A stretch of 64,000 bases of DNA from Phoronis australis. Its lineage: Eukaryota > Phoronida > Phoronidae. The stretch is taken from assembly GCA_002633005.1 (NCBI GenBank), contig NMRA01000478.1:253594-317593 (forward strand). Direction: 5' to 3'. Positions 52,401 through 62,800 of the stretch are shown here, piece after piece (within the stretch, counting starts at the first letter, position 1; each line of letters opens with the position of its first letter). Both the position numbers and the translations under genes were made by a program. A model generated the notes under the pieces. That model made no database searches. It was given only the letters and a program-made list of their open reading frames with translations, and was not told the DNA's origin.

Positions 52401-55393
52401 CACTTTGGGGTTTAAAAACGTCACTACGCGCATCCGATCTAGAATTGTTGTCGAAGGAGTCGGCAACTCAAGTTACAGGCAATGCGCACATGGATCATTT
52501 TCGAACTCTCAATTTTAGGGTTGATCAATCCCAATAGACTGTGAAGTTTTTCTTGAGTGGCTGACGGTTTCGATATTGTTGTTGGTAATGGAAATAAAAC
52601 CCTGTCACTCTAAGGTATACCACGAGATGACTGGCAACTTTAAAATTCTGAATACACTCTACAAATCGATGTTATTATTATCTGCGCACGTTCTCGCACC
52701 TATAAAGCTGTCCGTTGTGTGGGTGATAATTCAAACAAAGCAGACATCCTGCACGCAACGTTTTCCTCCAATTATGCCGTAATTAAACCAGTAAGTTTTC
52801 TGTTGGGAAACACTGCGTGCAACCCGAACAGTCCGTTCGGTTACTGTTTATTCAGTTGTGGGGCATTTTAGTTTTATTCGTTTGGTTTTAGGTTAGAACG
52901 ATTTCGAGTGTTCCTGCTCCGTCCGTCACTCGTTATGTTCACAGTTGACTACAATACGCAAAAGGTGTGCGGCCCTCCAGTGAACGAAATGTTTGCATGT
53001 TTAGGTTATAGAGCAACACGTCGACCGTGCATTCAACCAAATGTACACAAAACTATAATATTCAAAGGTGCTTATTTTCTCAAAGTACAATGCCTGAAGA
53101 ATATAATTTTGGACAGTATATTAATCCACAATTGATTGAGTCACATGACCATGCCTTTTATATGAAATTCAACTAAGAAGGGCAGTTACAGTAATAAGAT
53201 AAAACGGCAAAACTTTGTTTGATGTAAATGTTAAAGATGAAATCTCCAAAAAATTTGTTACAGTTTTCCAAATTATGAAAATTCATTTTCATACAAAGCA
53301 ACTTTTGATTTTTTTCAGAAAAATCACAAAAGTTATATTTTTCATAGCCTTTCATGGATAAGTAACAATTCCGAAAAGGGTTTTGGAGAAAGGTACATAA
53401 AGGATGCTATCTGAAATTCTCAAGTGAATCCAATTATTCATTTGTGAGACATGATGTTCCGAATGTAGCCAAATTTGGACATTTTCGAATGCCCTACGTC
53501 ACCTTAAAAGGGTGTTAAACAACGATTTCATATTAGTAGATATTAGCGACGACCATATTACTTGAACTTAAAAAAACAATGACTCGCAGCAGTGGTGAAT
53601 CAGTAAAAGTTTCCAAGCAAGTTTTAATGTTCTTAAAGGTCTCTTAAATCACCGAGAGTCCTTGGTAGTTCACCGTAGTTTCATTTTGTAATTGTTGTTG
53701 TTGTTGTTGTTGTTTTGGGAATTTTCGTGGGCTTTCTGGTCTTGTGTTATAGCACTGGCGTTAGCCAATAATCAGCTCAAACATGGTTGGTTTACTGATT
53801 ACAATGGCGTATGCATACTGTGGAATTGAAAGGTGTTGGTGGTTAAAAGTTGAGAGAACAGTTGTCTCTACTACATGTACCTGCTCAATCGCTCAATCAA
53901 GCTCCAGCAATGTTCCTAAGATCACTCACTGACTTGATGAGATGGCCCTTTTTATTCATACGATTAATAATGACAGTTGTTTTATAGTTTTTATAATGGA
54001 ACGAGGGTAAGATGAAAAACATTGACGCTTACCTGGTTTGGTGCGTGTTGCCTGAAATGAAAAGTTCACAGGGATTACTTTCAATATGAAATGCAATGAC
54101 AATCCAATTTTGAAACCGTGGGGTGGCTGTCGGTACTGGCCAACCATGTTTAAAAGTACACGTGACATCCCGTGTTACTTTTATGCAACCCTTTTGTGGA
54201 CCAGTGCTCGGTTGCATGAAACAGTCCCAAATAGGGACTCGACTAAATTCCTTAAAACTGCTGCGTATTTGTGGGCCTGTGAAAACCCCGGTTGTCCTGT
54301 CTTTTGCTGTTTCAGTCTCATTACTAAGTCAATTTTTGGCTTTGATAACAATCGAGAGTGAATTCTCGTCGGAATTCTCAATATTATTGAAGACAAGTAG
54401 GGATCTTTTCATGCAACGCCCCTAATTTAAGGACTTAGTCCCCCATTGTTTTGACTGAATTAAGGCCTCAGTTTTTTGTTATATGATTACAAAATGCCAT
54501 TAGTCAAAGAGGGGCTCAGAATAAAGATATGATAGAAAAATTTTACATCTGTGCTTAAAGAACGAAACAAATACGAAAAAGATTTGGGGAACTTGGTTGA
54601 GTCCCTATTTGAGACAGTTTCATGCAACTGGGCACTGAACTCCTTGCGCGACTCCAAGTTCTTGCGTTTTACAGGTGCCTGTGTTGATAAATGAAGATAA
54701 AACTGCCGCAACCTAACATCTTATTTAACCATCGTGATGCCACTGTTGCATTAAATTACAAAGCAGTAAAACAGGACTACAATCACGTGACTTGCTCCTT
54801 TACGTAACAGAAGTAACTACGTAGATACATTTATTTTACTTTTTAAAACTGTGTATACACGCATGGGTAGGAGGCTTTTCGTGCAACAAGAAATCAAACT
54901 AATACTGTTGTATTATTGCTACAGAATTTCACCAGCAAGCTGCGAGATAATTTCATTGGCTACCGGTACCATTTCGTTCGCTACATAAATATGCCATGTG
55001 CAAAAACCAACAACACGCTTCTAATGTTGGCAATTCTATGTTGTTGCACTTCAACGAATTTCCCATCCGGTGATTTTTACTGACGCAACCTATCGTTAAA
55101 AGTCGATATGTTCAGCAAAAGGCGGGCGGACACTTTGTTCTGATCTTGCTGTAACCATGTCAAAAATTCTCTTGTTATTTATTACATTGTTTTTATGATA
55201 CGTCATGAACTTATTTAAAGGACTACAAAAAGAACTTAGTCGGCCTACTCAGTCACCGATCATGAAAAGAATTTTTGTAAGCCAATATCAGAAAGGTACT
55301 CACAGTGTCGTCCACACACAAAACTATTTTGCAGCTCCAGAAAAGCGCGTAAAAGAAAAGCAACATAAAGCGAACTATCTGCAGGCAATCCAT
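37299..55393 (-). CDS. Secreted ADAMTS-like metalloprotease, MIG-17-type (no TSP1)
   Basis: An M12B (reprolysin) zinc protease of the ADAM/ADAMTS clan, expected to be secreted and to act in extracellular matrix. Fifteen exons, GT-AG and phase-consistent: 55304-55393, 54033-54051, 47614-47696, 43867-45794, 43605-43698, 43106-43183, 42506-42678, 41684-41736, 41419-41524, 40751-40906, 39990-40137, 39053-39172, 38210-38261, 37761-37907, 37299-37450. The model has 1132 residues. Order: signal peptide; short pro-segment with furin site RRRRD (59-63); Ser/Thr-rich mucin-like region (about 65-695); catalytic domain from IEVLVVVDYALYKRY with HELAHAFDIDHD (H870, E871, H874, H880) and met-turn IMTP; ADAMTS-type disintegrin/cysteine-rich part (QCRQVYGQLSYYC, MICRLMYC, WCQNGKCVHD); two PLAC-like cysteine modules. 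No thrombospondin type 1 repeat occurs, unlike typical ADAMTS; the layout recalls C. elegans MIG-17. The first two exons are inferred from splice sites, signal peptide and matching phase, so the 5' end is less sure; a conventional propeptide was not found. Confidence 0.88.
37761..37907 (-). CDS. Exon: first PLAC-like module
   Basis: It encodes TCPHGDTPGP, DTCADTQNCYSRFFENRCC and ESCGK. Eight cysteines with a CC-x2-C ending are typical of PLAC-like domains at the C-terminus of ADAMTS-related proteins. Confidence 0.85.
38210..40137 (-). CDS. Three exons: disintegrin-like/cysteine-rich domain
   Basis: Exons 39990-40137, 39053-39172 and 38210-38261 join in phase 0. They encode YGRNCLLNK, PDDQCRQVYGQLSYYCG, then QMICRLMYCYHP, GCYRPGSLKAARGTTCG, then WCQNGKCVHDPKAPE. 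This is the ADAMTS pattern of an LPG-Y-QC-like segment followed by IC..MYC and a WC..G.C ending. Confidence 0.88.
40751..43698 (-). CDS. Six exons: M12B catalytic domain
   Basis: Exons 43605-43698, 43106-43183, 42506-42678, 41684-41736, 41419-41524 and 40751-40906. They encode HDKSSKSGEKEK (after DYALYKRY), MDKIYSSLQTDEYEFKIKLT, LQPHDHAMLLTGYDLCEIGF, MGFRKGMCYSASQSVVEDRG, the zinc site AAHELAHAFDIDHDGDNNNC and the met-turn HQFIMTP. The zinc motif is split by an intron after HELAHA. The residue usually Gly/Asn/Ser (HEXXHXXGXXHD) is Asp here. Confidence 0.92.
41781..41883. mobile_element. 103-bp MITE, GTTGCAT-type ends
   Basis: It starts AGGGCTGGATGCATGAAA and ends GATGCAACCAAGCCC, inverted with mismatches. 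It belongs to the family seen at 11352-11496. It sits in an intron 45 bases upstream (in gene sense) of the 41684-41736 exon. Confidence 0.65.
41887..42265. mobile_element. 379-bp MITE-like element with internal TA microsatellite
   Basis: The left end GGTGCGTTTCGTGAAAGTGA and right end TTACTTTTCATGAAACGGACC are inverted with about 80% identity over about 30 bases. The interior holds a TACATA/TATA microsatellite at 41976-42036. It abuts the MITE at 41781-41883. Confidence 0.65.
41976..42036. repeat. (TACATA)n/(TA)n microsatellite
   Basis: Alternating TATACATA words pass into pure TA. This produces the spurious YIYIY ORF tail on the plus strand. Confidence 0.9.
43867..45794 (-). CDS. Giant mucin-like exon of the ADAMTS-like gene
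   Basis: A single 1928-base exon (642 codons plus 2 nt) between acceptor TTTATAG and donor GTTTGT. It starts ARNGGGFSSWQ, is basic and Ser/Thr/Pro-rich, and ends with the first catalytic strand, TIEVLVVVDYALYKR. Runs of threonine (TTATTTTVL, TTTTGTLAMTTTAP) suggest dense O-glycosylation. A short motif recurs: WLRKIRMRLRE and WLKKIREQTRRRLR. A second pair is PLTNHMTEQSTTASS and PLTDHTTEQSLTAADS. The 5' 57 codons lie upstream of the first alternative start codon but are open and in frame with the acceptor. Confidence 0.85.
46525..46896. repeat. 186-bp exact tandem duplication
   Basis: Units 46525-46710 and 46711-46896 appear identical except for one base (GTGATACAAC against GTGGTACAAC). It lies in the intron between the furin-site exon and the mucin-like exon. 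The unit is 62 codons long, which explains a chance ORF running through both copies. Confidence 0.9.
47614..47696 (-). CDS. Exon with furin site of the ADAMTS-like gene
   Basis: Bounded by acceptor TTATTTTCCAG and donor GTAAGT. It encodes NAFNFPRESDSNVKWIFHN followed by RRRRDV, a furin-type basic cleavage site, and joins in phase 0 to ARNGGG of the mucin-like exon. Confidence 0.75.
47697..54032 (-). other. Large intron of the ADAMTS-like gene
   Basis: No additional in-phase exon was convincing. A candidate open segment ending at a GTAAGT donor near 51483 (minus) does not fit the phases of its neighbours. A single MITE end (CAGTGTCGGATCTAGG) occurs at about 48542. A loosely duplicated patch shares GCGACAATATGTGTCGAGTG near 48253 and a close variant near 48888. 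Confidence 0.45.
53692..53715. repeat. (TTG)n microsatellite
   Basis: About eight TTG repeats, intronic. Confidence 0.9.
54033..54051 (-). CDS. 19-nt microexon of the ADAMTS-like gene
   Basis: It has a very good acceptor (TTTTCATTTCAG) and donor (GTAAGC) only 19 nt apart. It enters in phase 0 and leaves one base, exactly what the furin-site exon needs. It encodes ATRTKP plus one base. Confidence 0.5.
54202..54637. mobile_element. 436-bp MITE, GTTGCATGAAAC ends
   Basis: It starts CAGTGCTCGGTTGCATGAAA and ends TTTCATGCAACTGGGCACTG. Inverted similarity continues inward for about 48 bases (CAAATAGGGACTC with GAGTCCCTATTTG). An internal TTTTCATGCAACGCCCC near 54407 suggests a nested copy. It is intronic in the ADAMTS-like gene. 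Confidence 0.85.
55304..55393 (-). CDS. First coding exon (signal peptide) of the ADAMTS-like gene
   Basis: It encodes MDCLQIVRFMLLFFYALFW and continues SCKIVLCVDDT to a GTGAGT donor, 30 codons in phase 0. This is a typical signal peptide. It is linked to the downstream exons only by strand, order and phase. Confidence 0.6.
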
Positions 55394-58300
55394 AGCGTCG
55401 TCAGCCGTAAACCGAGTCAACGCATTTGAAACTTTTCAGGCGGACCATGTTTATTTCACAAAATTAAGTCCTTAGCCTGAACACCACTGGACCAATGAAA
55501 TGAGGCTCCCCAGTGGGATGGCCTTCAAGCACAAATTTAGATTTAGAGTCTCACATGAAGTGAGACACTAGATGTGTCTGTCAATCAGTATTGTAAAGGC
55601 CGTTGGAAGCTGATATAACTAAACACGCGACCTGTCTGAAAATTTGTATTTACAAACACTAGCGACTACAGGTATACAGTGCCGCCATTTTTAATGTATG
55701 GGCCCACTACTAAGCTCACGCAGCATCGGTGTTAGATGAGGGAACTAGCTGAGTGCTACATCGATTGTTACTGAATGGAACTTATGGAAGTATATATTAT
55801 CCTCCAGGAAAGATTCGTAAAATCAATTATACATAACAGTGCACATTTCTTGAATGAAATTCCTAAGCCGGTTCCCCCACAGGCACCTACACGAGTGGGA
55901 ACAACTGGCTTATGAGCGGATGAAACCAGTGGGGTCCCTGGTTTTGGCTAAAGTATTCCATAGAGCTTTACCTGCGTTCGCTGCGTTGTCCAGCGACGCA
56001 AAATGCATGGCTTACGTTTTCCATAGATTGATTTGCATAATCTAAAAAATACCGCATAATTGACAGCGTTCCTGAGCTGGGCTGTGTTTTTGTAGAGGAC
56101 GTTTCTGGCGAGAAAAGCGATACCAAGCAAGACCACGAAAAATGACGCACTAGCAAAATAGCCGCCACTGAAGCAAAGATAACTATAAAATTTTTGACTG
56201 AAGTGATTGGTCGGCCACGCCGGAATGTTATTAGATATTTCAGTACGCTGCGGGTAAAATCGCTATTTCTGATCAGTAAGCCAAGATTTTTTGCCTCACA
56301 GAAGTAATTCACAGGCGTCTTTCAGTACGGAATACATCCCATTTTTCCAGAATCTTACTGCGGTTGCGTCATCAGCCGTGTCCCTATTTCAGACAAGCAA
56401 AAGTTTCTAATTGACTGGGTCAAATTTATGGAATTAACCCACGCACATGTAGGAGACGGAGCAGGGGCGCAATAAATAAATATTAAGCTCCAACCGTGCG
56501 GTGTCATCTTTGAAAGCCATTGCATTGGTTATTAAAAATATTTATGTATGTACTAAGCTCTCTTACTAGGGGACTAGTTCCAATTAAGTGAGCTTGCAAA
56601 TCTTTTTATTATGACTTCAGGAGACAATGAAGAATCTATTTCACCACTGCATTGGTTGATGCCTTGGGCTAGAACCCATTATCGTTTTTAATACTTTGAG
56701 TTTTCTTTCCAAAATATACATGGTTAAATGGAGTTCATCAACGCTAACTTGCTTTATTCCAGGTTGAAGCTCGCGACTTTGACTTGACCCAGTTAGTGCA
56801 GAGAAGTACTTTTTAAATAAAGTTCTATGGAGTGGTTTGACTAGTGATAGAGTTGGACACTCTTTCGTAGGAATTTACAGACACGGGGTTAGATGTAGAA
56901 ACAATTTGGCCCAAATTTTACAAATCAAAATCGTAATTTCTGTCGTTGTCATGCACAATGAAGTTAAGAGATTATAAGTGAAATGAGTCGATTTCCGTAG
57001 TTTGTTCGGGTATTTGTGGTTGTTTCGACCATGAACCCTGAACCGCGACATTTATAATTCATACGTCCACTGTAAATCTTATATGTATGTAAGCCATTGC
57101 AATGCATGGCGATATCTCGCGAAGTTTTGCGAATTCTTGCTTTTTTAGAAAGAAACTGTGTCTACGGATATGTACACCGGCCGGGACAGTATTAATGGTG
57201 TCAAACGGCACGGATAATCCGGCTGCTATGAATTTGAGTAGCTCTATTAAACGACAATTAGTTTGAGACTGCGAGTATTTGTGAAAGAAACGTGAATTTA
57301 ACACAGACTGATTCTATTATGATCCTGGTATGTTTTGTGGAAGAAGAAATCGCTTATGTGATAAATCCGTCAGCCAATGCGCCAGCAGGTGTGAGACAGC
57401 CATCAGGCAGTGTCTTCAAGTTCAATATGTGGCACCACTATACATGTACTGTTTCCAGAAATGTTTGCTGCAGGATTATTATTCAAAAGTCATTTGAATC
57501 ACATGAATAACGCAAAGTCTAATGCAAAACCAAACAGGCCGTTGATGACGGCGTACTTTTATTTAGCAGTAGCAACTTGTGCTATTTAGTTTGTTTTCCG
57601 GAAACTTGAGCTAACAATTTGAGGCTACTGTCTAGTGCGTGAGGGAATATAACAACGACAGTAATTATAGTACAAATATCGCCAAGTGACTGGGGTGTCG
57701 TAATTCGATTACCTGATTTTCGAGTCAACAATCCCAGACTATGAGCAGTTGGGAGTCGTAAATGTGAAGTGGTGTTCAGTATAGTTTTAACCCAGTTACT
57801 GAATTAGAACATTCTGGTTTAGTCCTAATTTCCAAGAAATTGAACAAATGAGTATAACCTGTAGGAGTATATGTTCAATGAGTGGGAATAACTTTCAATG
57901 TCGTTTGGTATTATCTCGGTTATAAAAGTTGGGTAGACACAGTTAATGGTGTTGGGACTTCGCACTTCGAAAGTTGTGGCAAACAGGAAGGTCGCTTCAA
58001 AACTTGTGCCTTCTGCCAAACAAATTTTGATTAGACCAACTAATGTTATAGAATTGACCTCGTCTTGCTCTTTTGTCAGTTAGAAGCGACTCCTGGGTTT
58101 GGGTATAGTAGACAATTAGTTATTTCTTCAGACAAAATTTAAACAAAAAATTCAGGTCACGCTGTGACATTATTATAGTAACGTCATAAGAAATGACGAA
58201 ATGTCAGTTTTTTCTAAGCTCAAAAATCACACCTCTTTTGATTAAGGAATAATTTGAGACCACTGACTAAACCCAAGCTTGTTTTTTGGTAGAAAGCACG

Positions 58301-59890
58301 AGTGTAATGTAGTTTTAAAGGGATTTTCAACATCCATTCGATCACACTGGCATTGATTGAGACGGGTGCCGGCCAGGTCCACGATCTACCTCTATAAGTT
58401 TCGAATACAGCTTTAAAACGGACTACTATGACGCATCACACCACCAGACAACAATTTTCTAATTACAATACCAGCGTCTTGAGGCTAATTGTCTGCTAAC
58501 TGTCTCTGCTGAACTGGTGAAGCGGAGTCCTTTCTTTTTACTCTTGTTGATCTGAACTCTTAAGTTCTTGGAAAGATTGCGTAATACATCTGAACAGCCA
58601 TGTCCTGTATTTAATTGGTAATTCTGAGGCTGTAAATTCAAGTACTACTTTGAAAAATTCCCACCGCTTCCAAAAGTACGTGCTGTAAGCCAGACTTCCG
58701 TCAAAAATATGAGCTATTTATTGAGACCACTTCCTGTTAAAAAACTTCTACAAAAATCGCGTTTTTGGTATATGCCTGGCTGCACTGTTGTCCAAATTTC
58801 CGGTTGGAGAACAATCTATTCTCGCGGTACTGTAATCTCTTAATATGCCAGAGAGCACAAGTGTTTCCAAAGAGCATTTTTGTGAAAAAGCTAGATCACC
58901 CAACTCTGACCCTGTGAAATCACCTGAGTGAAAATCGAGTAAACTTTGATACCTTACAAATATATAACAAAATGACCGCTGAAGTGATTGGCCAGCGAGG
59001 TTGGAGAAATTTCGTCCGGCGAACGTTTCCATCAACGGTGATTGCTCATCCAAGTATGAAGTGATAGTCCTGCGGGTATTTCGTGATGACTTGTGTAATG
59101 TCGCCAAAATCTCAAGGATCCACTTGGAGCACAAGTCCTGGGCCCGGTCTCCAATCTTTTTACTCGAAATGGAACTCAAAATTAGGTTTGGCATTTTCTA
59201 CTCTACTTTTGGGCGAACTCAAGATAAGTGTCTATTATTCTATGCTCGAGTACACAATAACTTCCGTAGATAATTTATTGCCCTTAGTTCACAGTTTGTA
59301 AACCCAATAATAAAGCAATAAGTTCGAGCTTGAACTCGAAATTTCGAGTTTTTACTCGAGNGTAAACTTTGATACCTTACAAATATATAACAAAATGACC
59401 GCTGAAGTGATTGGCCAGCGAGGTTGGAGAAATTTCGTCGAACGTTTCCATCAACGGTGATTGCTCATCCAAGTATGAAGTGATAGTCCTGCGGGTATTT
59501 CGTGATGACTTGTGTAATGTCGCCAAAATCTCAAGGATCCACTTGGAGCACAGGTTAGAGTTCGGTGTATCGCAGCGAGAAAGATTTATCCAAAATCCCG
59601 TGCTCTCATTCTGTTGAAAATACACGGCAAAGACGTGCGTAATCTCGCGAAGCCGTGCTTATTTAGAGAGGTCCTACCGTTACTGAACTCTACCCAGGTC
59701 TTTCGTTAAAGAAAACTTCCCCATCGCGACGTCTTAGTTCTGGAAATCTCTCACTTTGAGAAAATGGCGTCATCTATTGGCAAAAAGTAAAACACCACAC
59801 TATTAGTCGAGTTGCGGCGTGCAACAAATGTCTCGTGTTAACGTGATGTGAAATGTTTAACATCAATAATCAATCATTTTCTCCCAGAGT
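55394..59890. other. Intergenic region between divergent genes
   Basis: It separates the minus-strand ADAMTS-like start from the plus-strand receptor start and holds the duplicated segment at 58939-59552. At about 56197-56280 is a weaker relative of that segment (GAAGTGATTGGTCGGCC). The minus-strand ORFs at 55948-56312 and 58748-59194 have no recognised domain. Confidence 0.45.
58939..59552. repeat. ~190-bp direct duplication, second copy joined at an N
   Basis: Copies at 58939-59133 and 59362-59552 are the same except for a 4-base difference (GTCCGGCGAACG against GTCGAACG) near 59020/59440. The second copy begins right after the single N at 59361, so an assembly join or unresolved haplotype is likely. 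Both contain GAAGTGATTGGCCAGCGAGG (an inverted CCAAT box). Confidence 0.85.
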
Positions 59891-62800
59891 ATGGCGTGTT
59901 TTATAGCAGTAGCCTTTCTGATAGTGTTAGCATTTTCAGAAGAAAACGCCAATGCAGGTGAGGTACTTCACGCCTTTATCACAGAGTTATTTCCGTCTTT
60001 GGTAGGAACCTTTACATTTGTATAGGGGTGTACTTTAGTGGACAGCAAGCAGATATAAAGCGCCTGAATAATTTGCTTCTTTGTCAGTGGTTCCTTTTCT
60101 TACCTTTTAGTAAACAGTTGCGTTGTTTTGTCACCGGTTCGGAGTTTTCATGACTTTGAAAGATATGATGCAGTTTGTGTGGTGGGGGAGAATAATCGTA
60201 AAGGAGAACTGAAAATGAACAATACGATTATTTGGTTTCAACTAAGGCTAGCCAATACATTAGTTGATATCTGAACCAACCCTTAACAGGGTTGGAAGCC
60301 CGCACATGGAAAGCGTAGAAACCAGCGTTATACATAACACACTCGAATTGATCGTCAAATATTTACCTTCATTTGTCGAAAAAAAAACAGCGTATATAGG
60401 TGCACGGCAATCAAGTCCTTCAAAAGAACTTATTCACTCGAAATTCACTTTTTACTATTGGCTTGTCACTCCGTCATTTTCATTTTTTTACCTAGCGGTG
60501 TGCTAGTCGTGAACTAAAGCATTCACCTCGCTCATTGGCTGGCATTTGGGTCACTACATGGTGTCATTAGGTCAAAAACTGAGAGTAAGCGATGGCAGAC
60601 GATTTAATTCGTCGTTGTTAGAGAAAGGTAAAAAGAGGCTTGTTTCTAAATTACATAGGTCTTCATTGCGAGGTTTTTGATTAAGACACTAGATTGCCGA
60701 AGGAATTGCCTATATTGTGTGTAACCGTTTGGGTGTTAATTGGTATTCAGGTGACTTATAAGCCCAAGAGGCTGGGATTATGTTGCATATGAAGTTCACT
60801 TGTTTTGTATTGTATTGTATTGTATTGTATTGTATTGTATTGTATTGTATACTGCGATGTTCCCATATCATTATTATAAATAATAATTATATATAACCGG
60901 TAAGACCGTTTACGGTTCCCTAAGTATGTTGTGGGAATGCAATTTGGTTATTACCAGGGTTTTCTGTTGATTAGCCTATCCGATGAAACGCCCATGGGCT
61001 TTATTTGGTGTTACAACTTCTGGTGTCAAGTGTCCTGATAGCGTTTATTCGGAAAATTTCCTCTTGAAAGCCCGCTAAGCGTCAACGTTTAGTCACAAGT
61101 TCAGTTTTGAGGAGCATTTATCATTTATAAAAACGAACAAAGTGCTGGCGAACTATGCATTTATTGAAATAAATTTAAAAACTTATTTTTAAGTAAAAAT
61201 GTCAGTCAGGCAACCTATTACTTTCCGTTTACACGCCCCCCATTCAATCGGAGTAAACGCCCGGGCGTTTATTTGGTATTACTAAAACGACTGAAATTTT
61301 TCATTTTCCGACTTTGGGCCCATGAGCTTATTTACAGAAAATCACGTTAACACAATGATCAAATATTTTCCAGAATTTGAGAAATGAACATACATGTAAA
61401 TTATATGAAGTTTTCGGTGTGGGGGCAAGATACTTATTGAGTGTGTTAGAACTACTTATGGAATCATGAAAGGTCTTACTTGGTTAAATTTTGCTTCTTT
61501 TTGCATCTGTGTAACAACTACCAATCAATTCATCTACCACTTTATGCTCATTGATGCTGACCTAATGACGTCATTTTATACTAAGTAGTGACCCGAATGC
61601 CAGACAATAAGTAGTTTGTTATCCAGTAGGCGAAAAAAAGTAAATGGCGGAGCGACAAGCAAACCGTAAAACGCCGAGTCTTCAAGAGAATATTTTAGTA
61701 TTCTCTCGGACTACTTAAAAATATTTTGAACGTGTAATTATATTCGCCATATAATTTATGCAGATAAATTTCTTCACGCAATCATAATTTGAATGTGTGC
61801 AATGCGAGTACGATATTCACTCCTTGCACACATAGGTGGCGCTGCAAAAATTATTGTTGTACATTGTTATTGTTATTTAGGACACAATGCCTCGTTTTAG
61901 CATCAATTTTAACAACGCAAACGTGAATGCGCGAGTGTTCTAAACATGCACCATCATTTGTAGCTTGAACGCAACACCTCGCTTTCAAGCGTAATTGAAA
62001 ATTCGTGTATGGAGTGAACATGCAAGACTAAACCCTGCAATATCAACCTAAAGACTTCCAACTTTGTTTGAGTTTAGTGTTTGTTTACTGACTAATATGA
62101 GTCAGCCTTACGTGCAAAACTAACTTTTTGTTGAGACCGCTTTTATCTATAAAGTTAGTCTCAAATCGAAATAAGCTGTGTTCTGTAGACTTGGGAAAAC
62201 CGAATTGTTCCTGAATAAATGTGCCGCAGCAGTTGTTCCACCCAATCCTGAAATTTCGTCTAAGTTTTATAACGGTAATTCGAACTAATTCAATCCTCGA
62301 ACGCTAACACCATTTGCACGCAAGCACAAGATAATACGTGAATCCCTCGTTCAACAGTCTCCAGCGAACTTCTCGGCACATCAAATACTTTACGTCGCCA
62401 TCACACACCCAAGTGAGCTTATCGCTATTTATGGACTTGGCCGAATGCGTATTGGATGAGATAGTTGCAGTCGCAAATCAACACGCCTTTTTAGCGTACG
62501 AGTTTCAATGTAAAAAACGAACAGTGTATAAGGCAAACTACCAAAATGACTTTTTTAAAATTGAAAAGTAAATAATGGCCTCTCCAAGATTTTAAAATCG
62601 GTGTACTATAAGAGAAGTTATACATAATATGTTACCTTCAGGAACGCGGCTGATTGAGCCACGCGCATTAATTAACTTTTATGAAAGGGTGGGTTAGTCA
62701 AACTCTGGCTTAGGCTCACTTCTTACCGCGTCCTTGAGCGTTGGAGTGACGAAATGCCAAATGTTAGCGTATGAATTGCCTCACGAAACTTGTTTCAGCA